In this document: one piece after another, positions 11,001 through 21,830 of the stretch
Position numbering within the stretch: the first letter of the stretch is position 1
Layout of the letters: each line of letters begins with the position of its first letter
DNA from: Megachile rotundata
Taxonomy: Eukaryota > Arthropoda > Insecta > Hymenoptera > Megachilidae
Assembly (NCBI RefSeq): GCF_050947335.1
Contig: NC_134988.1
Location: 5,890,001-5,954,000 of the forward strand
Reading direction: 5' to 3'
Length of the DNA stretch: 64,000 nt
Program-made: the position numbers and the translations under genes
Notes under the pieces: generated by a model
Database searches by the model: none
What the model was told of the DNA's origin: nothing
The model's input: only the letters and a program-made list of their open reading frames with translations

Positions 11001-13034
11001 TTTGTGTTGAAGCTGTGGAGAAGTGTTGGTTGAGTCGGGGTGACGCGGATGTGTTGACATGTGGAGATTACATATGACATAGCATGTGGAGATCACTTAG
11101 GTTATGGAGGATGAGTTAAAATGTGGAGGATCATTTAGGATATGGAGGAAGAGTTAGGATGCTGAGGTTCACTTAGGATATGAAGGATGAGGTAAAATGT
11201 GGAGGTTCGCTTAGGATGTGAAGGATGAATTAAAATGTGGAGGTTCACTTAGGATGTGAAGGATAAATTAAAATGTTGAGGTTCACTTAGGATGTGGAGG
11301 ATAAATTAAAATGTTGAGGTTCACTTAGGATGTGGAGGATCAGTTAGGATGTTGAGGTCCACTTAAGATATGAAGGATGAGTTAGAATACTGAGGATCAC
11401 TTAGGATATGAAGGATGAGGTAAAATGTGGAGGTTCACTTAGGATATGAAGGATGAGGTAAAATGTAGAGGTTCACTTAGGATGTGAAGGATGAATTAAA
11501 ATGTGGAGGTTCACTTAGGATGTAAAGGATCAGTTAGCATGTTGAGGTTCACTTAAGATCTGAAGGATGAGTTATAATACTGAGGATCACTTAGGATGTG
11601 AAGGATGAGTTAGAATGTTGAAGTTCACTTAGGGTGTGAAGGATGAGTTAGAATGTTGAAGTTCACTTAGGGTGTGAAGGATGAGTTAAACTGTGGAGGA
11701 TGACTTAGGATATGGAGGATGAGTTAGAATGTTGCAAATGATTTAATACGTCCATTCCCAGTATCATAATTCATTGACAATGTTCTAACTCATTCTCAAC
11801 ATCTTAAATATCCTTCATTACTGTTACTCATGCGCAACATCTTAAATCTCAATATAATAACAAATTTGCAACATCTTAAGCATCCACAAAATCCTGAATG
11901 AGGCACGATACCCTAATTCATTTGAATTTGTCACATCGCAACTGACAAAAGAGTAATTGCCAGATAAATAATTTAACTACATAATTCTGAATTATAAGTA
12001 ACTTTTAATTGTCACATACTGAAAAGCAGACTTTAAACACTTCTAAAATTCACGTTACCCGACACAATACAACCAGTCGAACAACACATTCTATCCATTC
12101 AAGACACCTTCCCCAGCGATATTCATAGGGTCTAAACGTTGCGTGTCAAACGAACACTTATCACATACCCACACTTTACACGACAGTACACCTCATAAAC
12201 GATTATTACTGCTACCCACCTTCATTATCTCATTAAATAACGCTCTGTCAACATCACTGATAACATGCAGACCCGTTTCATTATTGAACAAAAAATACTC
12301 CGTCACCAAATCTCTTCGAGACGTATCATTTAGAAGCCTTACAGTAGGCTCTCGTTATATTGCCTCATTTTTCAAACGATACATAAAAATAATGCGCTTT
12401 GTGACGAAACGATTTCGTACTTCGATGAATGACAATATAGTAAGTTTTATTTTAGACGTGCGCAGAGCCAATGATCATAGCAGTCGAGGCCCATATAAAA
12501 TCAATCAATCAATCACGTCCGCTTACCGATCGGCGAAGTAACCCGCAGGAACCATGCCCACAAGGTACCCTGCGAAGTAAATGCTGACGACTAAACCTTG
12601 CTCCGTGGCTGACCAATCGAACGGTCCATCGATATCAACCGCCGCAACACCTTCTTGGCCAAAATCGCACTCGTGGGACGCGTCTGAAACCGCTTGGCCA
12701 TTTTTCTTGGCTTTAACCATGCCGACAATGGCGGTCGCGATGTTGACTTTCAATCCGTAGATGATCATATTCGCGATGCAGAGCATTATGGCGAACAGGA
12801 ACCTCACGATATCCGCTGGAAGAAACACAATTACGACGGGGTTAGGTTAAGTTATGTCGTTCGAAATGGCAATTACACGCGGAACAACGGGGAAACTGCG
12901 AACTATTAAAACGTTATCGAGGGAAAGTTAACCGTCGCGCTATATTGACACTTGGAACTCGAGCTCGTGAATATTTAACGGGACAAATTTGCATGAATAA
13001 CGGAAGGATAAAAAATTATTGCCAGCTCACCCAT
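7841..13034 (-). CDS. SLC17-type MFS transporter (inorganic phosphate cotransporter / sialin-like), six exons
   Basis: Predicted 472-residue multi-pass membrane transporter assembled from exons 13031-13034, 12527-12815, 10427-11012, 10232-10364, 9584-9825 and 7841-8005. All introns are GT-AG and the phases join without a break. The protein has about 12 hydrophobic segments and lacks a cleavable signal peptide. Family marks are GYFADRF after helix 2 (residues 93-99), Arg133 in LVRFLTGL of helix 4 (the position of the conserved transport arginine in SLC17 proteins), AGTSLGTVIS in helix 5, NYAGILMGITNT in helix 11 and GSAEIQDWN near the C-terminus. The hydrophilic loop at residues 36-70 fits the luminal or extracellular loop between helices 1 and 2. 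Length matches the usual 460-500 residues. SLC17 members move organic anions, sialic acid, glutamate or phosphate using Na+ or H+ gradients, but the substrate cannot be inferred. The glutamate and FP usual in helix 4 (EGVTFP) are absent, so this is a divergent member. No second gene lies nearby. Confidence 0.92.
8006..9583 (-). other. Intron 5 of the transporter gene, with two CACCCTGTATA motifs
   Basis: 1578-bp AT-rich intron. GAAACACCCTGTATA-type motifs at about 8874 and 9013 lie about 139 bp apart in the same orientation. On the gene strand they read TACAGGGTGTTTC, a motif common at the ends of arthropod transposon-derived repeats. No open frame is associated. Confidence 0.6.
9584..9825 (-). 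CDS. Transporter coding exon 5 (helices 9-11)
   Basis: Acceptor TTTGTTTTGCAG, donor GTGAGT at 9583-9578. Residues 338-418 form helices 9, 10 and 11 and contain APNYAGILMGITNTPGTISA, the most family-diagnostic stretch. The last in-frame codons before the donor are GAA CAT GGG. Confidence 0.95.
10232..10364 (-). CDS. Transporter coding exon 4 (helix 8)
   Basis: A 67-bp intron separates it from exon 3; the acceptor is GATTGCACAG. Residues 294-337 read NAAISCSPYLLNAIANP and then GRLLDWGRRKG, matching the position of the SLC17 helix 8 and following basic loop. Donor GTGAGT, phase 1. Confidence 0.92.
10427..11012 (-). CDS. Transporter coding exon 3 (helices 3-7)
   Basis: Acceptor ACTTCTCCACAG immediately upstream; the first base completes the split Arg98 codon. 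Residues 99-293 include helices 3-7, Arg133 and a cytoplasmic central loop (about 216-250) rich in charged residues (ISEKERELI). Donor GTAAGC lies at 10426-10421 in phase 0. Confidence 0.95.
11085..11740. repeat. 38-bp minisatellite inside transporter intron 2
   Basis: About 17 tandem units of 38 bp (marker CACTTAGGATATGAAGGATG followed by AGTTAAAATGTGGAGG), with moderate divergence between units. It occupies 43% of the 1514-bp intron 11013-12526 and begins about 70 bases upstream (on the gene strand) of the exon 3 acceptor. It belongs to the same family as the shorter array at 2655-2940. Confidence 0.92.
11741..12526. other. Rest of intron 2, no gene recognised
   Basis: A transition zone to about 11900 carries inverted-sense echoes of the minisatellite (CATCTTAA words). 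The remainder is AT-rich. A plus-strand open frame at 12143-12541 overlaps the exon 2 donor and has no recognisable similarity. Confidence 0.5.
12527..12815 (-). CDS. Transporter coding exon 2 (helices 1-2)
   Basis: Acceptor TTTCTTCCAG at the upstream edge and donor GTAAGC at 12526-12521. Encodes residues 2-98: helix 1 (about 6-26), a hydrophilic loop with two cysteines or acidic patches (36-70), helix 2 (about 74-95) and the GYFADR motif, whose final arginine codon is split across intron 2. Confidence 0.93.
13031..13034 (-). CDS. Transporter coding exon 1 (ATG plus one base)
   Basis: The reading frame of exon 2 is open back to a strong acceptor at 12816, leaving one base needed to complete its first codon. 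ATG-G followed by the donor GTGAGC at 13030-13025 supplies it, giving an N-terminus MADIVRF. The intron would be 215 bp. The start is inferred from splice signals and phase alone. A longer upstream exon with another phase-1 donor is the alternative. Confidence 0.65.
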
Positions 13035-13980
13035 CTCTAGTCTCTCGTGGTACGCGTTTAGATCTCAGATTTGTTGTTCTCCGTTCGCGGTGTTGATAAC
13101 CATTGCACGCTTTCAATCCGCGGCCTGATATGGCCTCATCCGCTCGCGAGCTCTACCGACGACTATCGAATTATCGTTAAAAAGTGACGTAGACGATAGC
13201 TAGGATTCCTTCTCCGGCGGATATCTTCTCAACGAATTCGCATTTACTGGGTTAGAAAAAATGGATCGCACGTGGCGGTAGCGTTTGTTTCGCGAACAGT
13301 CATGGTTTTGTTGCGCGACGGGTAATCGTGTTTGCTTTGCTTCTGTCTGGTTGCAGAAATTATTTATTGGTTATTTCATTAAGACGTGATTAATGTCATT
13401 CGTGAAATTATTTATTAGTTATTTTATTGAGGTGCGTTTAATGGGGTTATTGACGAATTTGGAAAATTTGAAGATTTTGGTATTTTATGGCTAGATATTA
13501 ATAGTGATGAATTGATGAATATTTAATGTAACTTTTATTTAATTTTGTATTTAGTGTACATTGTATTTCCGTGTTTGTTGCATAAAACGGTATGGTTCTA
13601 ATAGCTTAATAATTATAGTGCATATTAGTGTGAAAAATATAAATTTTGGTATGTCTCCTCTATAAAATTTATATTTCTTGAGTTGTGTCGTTAACGACGT
13701 CAGGAGCAATTTGATGATGTATCAGTTTGAAAATTGAAAAATTTGGAGATGTATGATGGCAGAAACTTAGAGATAATTTTAAAGTGCAGTAATTTCGTCA
13801 TTTTCAATAAGAATTTTAAGGACATTTGTAGCTTCAAGTAGTAGTTGCAAAGTTTTTAGAATAATACATTTTATGTCACTTTTTTATTATATTTTTAATT
13901 GTATTGAAATTCCTATAACAGTATTTCAAATGTGGAAGTCACAACATTTAATTATTTTTTATATAAACATTCTGTTTTTA
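13035..13980. other. Transporter 5' flank, unique
   Basis: 13035-13340 is relatively GC-rich and presumably contains the 5' UTR and promoter of the minus-strand transporter, but no TATA box or initiator could be assigned with confidence. 13440-13980 is AT-rich without recognised features. Confidence 0.4.
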
Positions 13981-13984
13981 ATTT

Positions 13985-14620
13985 AATAATTTGGTATTTT
14001 GGTAATTTGGTAATTTGGTAATTTGGTAATTTGCTTGTTTAGCAACTTGGCAATTTAGTAATTTGGTAATTTAGCAATTTAGTAACTTAGTAATTTGATG
14101 ATTTGATAATTTGATAATTTGATAATTTGATAATTTGATAATTTGATAATTTGATAATTTGATAATTTGATAATTTGATAATTTGATAATTTGATGATTT
14201 GATAACTTGATAACTAGATAACTTGATAACTTGATAATTTGATAACTTGAGAGCTTGGTAACTTGATAGCTTAGTAACTGATAGCTTGGTAACTTGATAG
14301 CTTGGTAACTTGATGACTCGGTAATTTGATAGCTTGATAACTTGGTAGCTTGGTACCTTCATAACTTAGTAACTTGATAGCTTGGTAACTTGATAACTTA
14401 GTAATTTGGTAACTTGATTAATTTGGTAATTTGATATTTTGGTGGTTTAACAATTTGATAACTTTCTATCTTGGTAACTTAGTAATTTCATAATTTGATA
14501 ATCTGACACCTTGATAATTAGATATTTTTATAATTTGATTATTTGATACCTTGATAATTTGATAATTTAGTAATTTCAGAATGTAGAAACTGACAAAGTT
14601 GATAACTTCGTAAATTGGAA
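13985..14620. repeat. Octamer array (ATAATTTG)n and variants
   Basis: Perfect core of ATAATTTG at about 14099-14192 (about 11-12 copies), flanked by variants TGGTAATT, TTGATAAC, TTGGTAAC and TTGATAGC still in 8-bp steps. A 91-codon minus-strand open frame here is a repeated octapeptide artefact. Confidence 0.92.
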
Positions 14621-15839
14621 CTTTAAAAATTTTTAAATCAAGAAAATTGAAAATTTGCAGATCTAAAAATTCAGAAATTTAGATATTTACAAAATTGTCA
14701 ATTTAAGGGTTTGCAAATTTTGATACTCAGATATTTAATAATTCATAGATATAAAACTTCCAAAATTAACAGATTTCATAATTCAATAGAATTGTTACGT
14801 TTTCAATTCAAAAATAAAAAAAATAATAATCCTATATAAAACTTGAAAATCAGCAATATCATCTCTATCTAAGATTTCACCAATCCTAACACAAAATCAT
14901 TAAAAAAAATAAATTCCATACAAACATTTATTAAAATTCCTCCCAACATTATATCAGAACTACTAACATTATAATATCACCATTACTAACAAACAGATAT
15001 TTAAAACTATAAAAAGCAGTAACAATGTTTTTTCTTAGAGCAACTTTGTCACAGCAGTTAAATGAAGTGTTCAAGTACTGTTCTTCTTTTAATTAATGAC
15101 AGTATTGTTCTTATCTAATGTCCGCAGCCGTGTTTGAAGAAGTATCTACCGCTTAAAAGTTTTTACTGTGCGACATCAACCTGTTGAACGTTTCCGCTAT
15201 ATACATATATATATGTGTTACATTTTCACCGGGTATGGATCTAACATCAACGATTCCTATCGGCGATTAAATCGCAGTAAATATCGAATTACCATATATG
15301 TATGTATTACGTATGTAAACATTTAACTTTCTTAACGAGTGTGACGCTACTTTGAATACCAATTTATCGCGCACGATAACAAGCAAGCGTGTTTCATTGT
15401 ATTTGTAATATCTCGTTGAATTCTTGAACGGAGGGGCATTGACACTATGGCACTGATTAATTATTGATATAACCGCGTCACTTTTATCGCCGATTTTACA
15501 TAATTCACAGACAACGCGAAAATTATGCGCATTCCATTCTGTTTTTAAAACGTGCACTGAATAAAACAAGCATTTACACACCGTTGTTTCTTGCCATTAT
15601 TTTATGTATTTATTGAGTAGTGTGATTCATTCGATCTGTTTGATTCATGCTTCTGATTCATTCTTTTGGTTTGCTTTTCCGGTGCATTTTTTTTATATGT
15701 TCTTTCGATTTATACTTTTGCTTTGATTTTTTTATATGTTTTCTACAATTTATTTCCTTTATTAGCTCTTTCGGCTCGTAGTTTTGATTCACTCTTTCGA
15801 TTTATTTATTACTTCAAATGCATATCTCTGAGAATTGGA
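14621..15839. other. AT-rich sequence, nothing recognised
   Basis: A degenerate tail of the octamer array runs to about 14780, then AT-rich unique DNA. A minus-strand open frame at 15267-15581 has no recognisable similarity. 15600-15830 is T-rich with recurring TTTATATGTT and GATTCATTC words. Confidence 0.4.
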
Positions 15840-16860
15840 TTATTTGGAGTTTTAGCAATTTTGAAAATTCGTAATTTGGGAATTTGAAAACTTAAAAATT
15901 TGGAGATATGATAATTACATTACTTAAATATTTGAGGGTATGAAAATTAGAATACTTAGATATTTGAGGCCATGAGAATCAGAATATTTAGATATTTGAC
16001 GCAAAAATAATTGATACATTTAAACACTTGAGGCCATCAGAATAGAATAGAATATTTAGATATTTGAGGCAATAAGAATTGGTATATTTAGGCGTTTGAG
16101 GCCGTAAGAATTAAAATATTTAGGAATTTGAGGCCATGAGTATTGGAATATTTAGAAATCGGAGGCAACGAATATTACAATATTTAGAACTGTGAGGCCA
16201 TGAGATTTGCAATATTTAAAAACTTGAAGCAATGGGTATTAGAATTTTTTAAAATTTGTAACCATTAGATTGCAATATTTAGAAATTTGAGGGCATTGGA
16301 TTGCAATATTTAGAAATTTGAGGACATTACATTGCAATATTAAGAAATTTGAAACAATGAGTACTAGAATATTTAGAAATTTGAGGCAACGTGTATTAGA
16401 ACATTTGGAAATTTGAGGCCATAAGTATTGGAGTATTTAGAAATTGGAGGCGACGAGTATTGGAATATTTAGAACTGTGAGGCCATGAGATTTGCAATAT
16501 TTAGAAATTTGAACCAATGGTTATAAGAATGTTTGGAAACTTGGAGCCATTAGATTGCAATGTTTAGAAATTTGAAGCCATTAGATTGCAATATTTAGAA
16601 ATTTGAAGTATTTGAATTTAGAAATTTGATTATTAGAATACTTAGAACTTTGAGGCCGTAAGAATTAGAATATTTAGAAATTTGAGGCAACGTGTAGTAG
16701 AACATTTGGAAATTTGAGGTCATGAGTATTGGAATATTTAGAAATTTGAGGCAATGAGTATTAGAACATTTGGATATTTGAAGCCATGGGAATAGCAATA
16801 TTTACAAATTTGAAGCAATGATTATTAGAAAATTTAGTAATTTGAGGCCATACAAATTAT
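15840..16860. repeat. 32-bp minisatellite (GAGGCCATGAG ... ATATTTAGAAATTT)
   Basis: About 30 diverged units. GAGGC or its variant falls at 16098, 16130, 16162, 16194, 16226 and 16258, exactly 32 bp apart, showing strict phase. Each unit holds GAGGCCATGAG, TATTGGAATATT and TAGAAATTT, that is four 8-bp words. Confidence 0.9.
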
Positions 16861-17600
16861 AATATTTTGCATTAGATGCTACAATATTGCAGTAACGTCT
16901 ATAATATTCTAAAAATGTTATATTGTGTATAAATACTATAATTTCACCATGAATACTACCTCGTCTAAAAATGCCATAACTTTTTCTTAATCCTGTAAGT
17001 ACAACTGCTATATTTTCTCTGCAACTGTTACAATTTCCACTGAAAAAAAACGTAAGAACCGTTATGACGGTTTTCTTATGTATACAAGAAGCAAACCAGT
17101 TCGAAGAAGGAGAAATACGAGGAAGCTTCACAAAGGCGTCAGCATAAATGATGCTGTGACTGATCGTACTATTATGCGTCCGTAAAAAATGTTAGGACAA
17201 AACTGGTCCAAGGCTTCAGTAGTCATTGTTCAGTAACGTTGGTCAGCCACTTTTCTAGCTGACAATTTCTCCAGGTCAGAATGTAAACACGCAGCACTTC
17301 AAAAGACCTGCTCGAAATAGAATCAGTCAAAGGATGACACTTCTCGACGGTGGAATACCAATTAGCTGCTGGAAGCTCGTGCTGCTAACAAGCGTGATGC
17401 TCTCTTAACGTTCCTGGACCACCTACCGCGAAAGTAAAGCGATACAAAGAGAAATTTTCGTTTTTTTTTTTCGTTTGTCACATGGTTGCTCTATATACGA
17501 ATGCGACTAATTATAGCAGCCGCTGGCTCAGTTCTTTTGGCGTCGCGTTAGAACACATAGTTCTGTAACTAGCTACGTCTGTACCTAGTTCTGGAATTAG
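16861..17600. other. Unique island, nothing recognised
   Basis: Mixed-composition DNA between a minisatellite and the 0.85-kb repeat element. The minus-strand frame at 16802-17131 runs into the array and has no similarity that could be recognised. Confidence 0.4.
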
Positions 17601-17609
17601 TGGTACCAG

Positions 17610-18480
17610 GTGTTTCACGCAAATTGGAATGTGTATTTCAAATGTCGAGTACCTACTGTGTATAGGTATAACAAGAATGAGATACAGAGATTTTAAAGTC
17701 GTTCCAAGCGATTAAACGTGATTAAAACGATCGAAAACGATACCAAACACGATTATTGCTGATTTTACGACGACTGACGTCGATGACGACCAAGTATTGT
17801 CGTTAACGATGAGTTATAGAGCTTTCAAAGTGCTTCCAGTCGATTCTATGTGTCGAAAATTATCGAAAACGATACCAAACGGATTTTTATCGATTCGAAG
17901 ATCGACGTCATCAACGACAGGTTTCTTCAGATCGCCGCCGAAATCTCTACAGCAAATTTAGGCTATCTCACGAGACTACCCTCAAAATTTCAAGTCAAAG
18001 GATCCAAACTTGTGGACTGTAACGTGGTGCAGACAAACAAATAGATAAACGAACAAATGTAGGTCAAATTGTCCCAGGAGCCTAACTACATTTGGCAACT
18101 AGTTCTATAACGTTGTTGTACATACTATATTTCTGTGCGTTACATCGACATATACTGGGTTAGTTTAGGTTAGATTTGGTTAGAGAACCATGTGTTATAG
18201 TAAGCTGTTGTATTGTTAAGCGTTGTGTTTTCAGTCACTCGAGTTCTCGATGCATTGAGTGTTCAGAGCGTTGTATTTTTTATGCATTAAGTTCACAAAG
18301 GTATGTTCACAGTGCATTGAGTTCTTGACGCATTCTGTTTTTATCGTTTTGAGCTATTGTCGCGTTGAATTATTTTTGTGTGGAGTTATTGGTGCGTTGC
18401 ATCCTTGGCGCGTTGAGTTCTCGTTGCGTTGAGTTTTTCACGTGTTATATTTGCACTCATTAAATATCTAACACATTACA
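17610..18480 (+). repeat. Dispersed ~0.85-kb element, copy 1
   Basis: Near-identical (roughly 95% in the core) to 31870-32790 in the same orientation. It contains an internal duplication of TCGAAAACGATACCAAAC (17732 and 17862), GACTGACGTCGAT and CGATTCGAAGATCGACGTC, then GGTTAGATTTGGTTA, and ends in GCGTTGAGTTC-type 16-mer words. A 64-codon frame present in both copies lacks an ATG in that frame, and most differences between copies change the amino acid, so it does not look protein-coding. Confidence 0.85.
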
Positions 18481-18524
18481 TTATCACACATTGTGTTCTT
18501 GATGTGTTGTACTCTCAACGCGTT

Positions 18525-18765
18525 CCTATATACTTATAGTATTATAATCTTATATTCTTATATTTTTATATTTTTGTATTCTGATATCCTTATATTGTTA
18601 TTTTCTTACATTCTTATATTCTCATATTCTTATATTCTTATATTCATATATTCTTATATTCTTATATTCTTATATTCTTATATTCTTATATTCTTATATT
18701 CTTATATTCTTATATTCTTATATTCTTATATTCTTACATTCCTACATTCCTATATTCCTATATAG
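18525..18765. repeat. Octamer array (TTCTTATA)n
   Basis: Tandem TTCTTATA, about 30 units, nearly perfect at 18641-18735 and diverged at both edges. The plus-strand 90-codon frame reading YSYILIFL repeats is an artefact. Confidence 0.92.
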
Positions 18766-20640
18766 ATATATTTCTTTTATTACACCACATATTTCTTACG
18801 TTTTCCTCTTTCAATATATTGCATTCCCCTCCCATTGTTCAACCAAACACTTCATCATAAACTGCTGTACCAACTACCAAATCCTCACTCATATCACCTC
18901 GCAAAAATTGTCACCTCCTACCAAAGCATACAATTTCAAACACGCAAGTACTCTCCAAGTCCAAGCGAAGATGATGCCATTGAAGTATGTTAAAGCGTTC
19001 CTCAGTTCGCCTAGTTTACACAGCTCTCAAAGTCAACGGCAACTTCCGTTTGGCCGAAGAACATTCAATGTAATGCTAACGATGATGGATGGCCAACGAC
19101 CTCTTCTTCTTCTTCTTCTTCTTGTGTAAACTAACGCTGAAAAAACGAATAGAAGCCAACGAATTCCCGGTTAGACACGAGAGACGTTCAAAACTGTTTC
19201 ACAATCGTTTCAGCTTGTAATTAAGCATACAGTACACTCGTTTCCATATTCAAATTAGCCGTGGGGAACAAATTCGAGCACCGAATGGAAATATTTATGG
19301 TTCTGATGATCCAGTTTCTTAGGACGAGAGGTAATTCATGCATGGCACCCGTACCGATCCCTTTTTTGGTCGAATTCTTTCGCCAGACCCTCGTTCGTGC
19401 CTTCTATTGGGACTATGAATCACGCTATATGACAAGTACGAGAAATTAGCTCGAATAAGTAATTAGACCCTTCTATTAGTATCACTTAAATGGTCATTAC
19501 CATTGTAATTTAGTTAAGAATTCAAAGATTATCAATCTTGTTATAGGTAATGAATATTTGGTTATTTTTAATGAAATTTGAAGGGATACTTTTCGTGTTT
19601 TAGTTATGGGTCGTAATTTAGTGTGGGGTCATTTGTGATTTATAATTTCACATTGGGCTGATGGGACGTTTTTTATGGCCACTGCAATTTTTTATTAAGA
19701 TTTTTAAATTTAAACACTTTGAAATTGATGATTGACAAATTTTTGAAATGATTTATTTTCTGAAGGACAATGTTTCGAATTTTTTTATTTCTGTAATTTA
19801 GGAATTTCAATTCATATTTAAATTTACAATTTTTCAGGACCATTAATTGTTAAATATTAAAAATTTCAAACTCACATATTTTCAAAAATTTACTTTTAAT
19901 GTATGTCATTACCTCTCTCTATATAGCCAACTACAAATGTAGCTACATTAGAAATAAAAGAAACTGCATCCACATCATTGTTAACTATTTATACCAATAT
20001 TCCATTTTCCAAAATATCAATGAAAAGTAAATAAAATAGTCCGTGACTACACAGAGTTAAGGGTTAATCGAATCACCCTTAACCAAAGGAGATAGAACGG
20101 ACACCCTTTATCGCATTAAAGGCGTCGAGACGTCAGCTGGACGCTGACTGTCAAGGTTCCTGGTCACTCGCAACCTTCTCGCCTTTCGGATCAAACTGAA
20201 GCTTCTTACGGATTTTAGAAGCGAACGATATGATCCTCTTAATATGTCCCATGGCTTATGGGTATTATGATATTCCCTCCGTTCGTTCTTATTTCTTATC
20301 GCGGGTAGAACCTAACCCTCGGGCTAAGCCGGACGACGAAGCCTCGACGAACGTCGGCTTACATGCATATTGATGATCTGCTCGTAGATACTCCATATAT
20401 TTACATGCCAACAGGAATTGAGATGCTTTTTTGTCTGTCACCTGTGACAATTATTCGATGGTGCTGTTAGATTTAATGAACTTTGAGGCAATTCGTAGAC
20501 AACGTTGGTAACACATTTATTTATCGAATTTCGTATATTTTAATTAGGAATGAAGTTTTGGTTCAACGGAAAATGTTAGATTGTTGTGTGAACTCTCGTT
20601 ATATGGCCACGTTGTATTGTCTATGTGCCGTGTAATTTTG
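18766..20640. other. Unique region, no gene recognised
   Basis: Moderately complex sequence with a (CTT)n microsatellite at about 19104-19124. GC-richer, possibly functional islands lie at 18900-19450 and 20040-20420. No open frame has recognisable similarity and no convincing exon chain was found. Confidence 0.4.
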
Positions 20641-21830
20641 CTGAGATGTATTTCTGAGGCGTTAAACATTTTGCATGCGTAATAATATTAACTCGTCGTA
20701 TTTTGAATGTGTGATCTTTACAAAGCGTTATATTTTGAGTGAGCTGTGTTCTCCATGCGTTGTGCTTCCGACGCGTCGTGTTCTCGGTACGTTATTTCCT
20801 CGGTACGCTACTATCTCCACGCATTATACTATTAATTCGTTGAATTTTCGGAGCGTTGAATTTGCAAAGCATTGCACTCTCAACGCGTTGTGTTCTTGAT
20901 GTGTTGTGTTCTGGACGCGTTGAATATTCGACGCGTTGTGTTTTCAAAGCGCTACTGTTTCCACGTATTATACTATTACTTCCTCAAATTCTCGGAGTGT
21001 CGAATTTCCAATGCGTTGTACTCTCGACGCGTTGTATTCTTAACGCGTTGTATTCTTAACGCGTTGTGTGCTTCATTCGTCGAGTTCTGGATGCGTCGAG
21101 TTCTCGATACGTTATCTCCTCGGTACGCTACTATCTCCACGCATTATACTATTAATTCGTTGAATTTTCGGAGCGTTGAATTTGCAAAGCGTTGCACTCT
21201 CAACGCGTTGTGTTCTGGACGCGTTGAATATTCGACGCGTTGTGTTTTCAAAGCGCTACTGTTTCCACGTATTATACTATTACTTCCTTAAATTCTCGGA
21301 GCGTCGAATTTCCAATGCGTTGTACTCTCGACGTGTTGTATTCTTGACGCGTTGTGTGCTTCATTCGTCGTGTTCTGGATGCGTCGAGTTCTCGACGCGT
21401 TGTGATCTCAGCATTGCACTGTCTTCATACCTTATACCATTAATGTGTTGAATTCCCGACACGCCGTATTTTCAAAGCTTTGTGTACTAAATGCGTTGTG
21501 CTCTTGATGCGTTGTGTGCTTAATATCTTTTGTTCTTGGTATATTGTGTTCTCAACACATTGTTCCCTTGACTCGCTACTTTTTTTACGTGTTATACTAT
21601 TAAAGCGCAGAATTCTTGGGGCGTTGCATTATTAAAATGTTGTGTTCTTGTCGGGCTTTGTTCTCGACGTTCTGTGTTCCCGTCGCGTTGTGTTCTCTCT
21701 ACTCTATTTCCTCCACGTTTTAACTTTTAACACATTGTACTCCCGTACTAAGTACCTCACGCATTACATTCTCAAGGTGTCTTATTCCTTGCTACATCTT
21801 CTTCATCTCGTGTTATGTTATTAAATATTA
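20641..21830. repeat. 16-bp repeat array (GCGTTGTGTTCTCGAC type) with 320-bp higher-order unit
   Basis: Diverged 16-mers of the form GCGTTGTGTTCTCGAC. A higher-order block starting CGGTACGCTACTATCTCC at 20801 recurs at 21121, 320 bp (20 x 16) away, with the second copy lacking a short internal segment after GCACTCTCAACGCGTTG. Open frames up to 139 codons on the plus strand are repeat readings. Confidence 0.88.

Noticed and set aside
10662..11096. Minus-strand 144-codon frame and plus-strand frames overlapping transporter exon 3
   Set aside because: Shadows of the transporter exon in other frames.
17850..18044. 64-codon frame conserved in both copies of the 0.85-kb element (also 32104-32298)
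   Set aside because: It begins with GTG, not ATG, and six of about nine to ten differences between copies change an amino acid, so there is no sign of protein-level selection.
20675..21451. Plus-strand frames up to 139 codons over the 16-mer array
   Set aside because: Two or more frames are open over the same repeat, as expected for 16-bp units.
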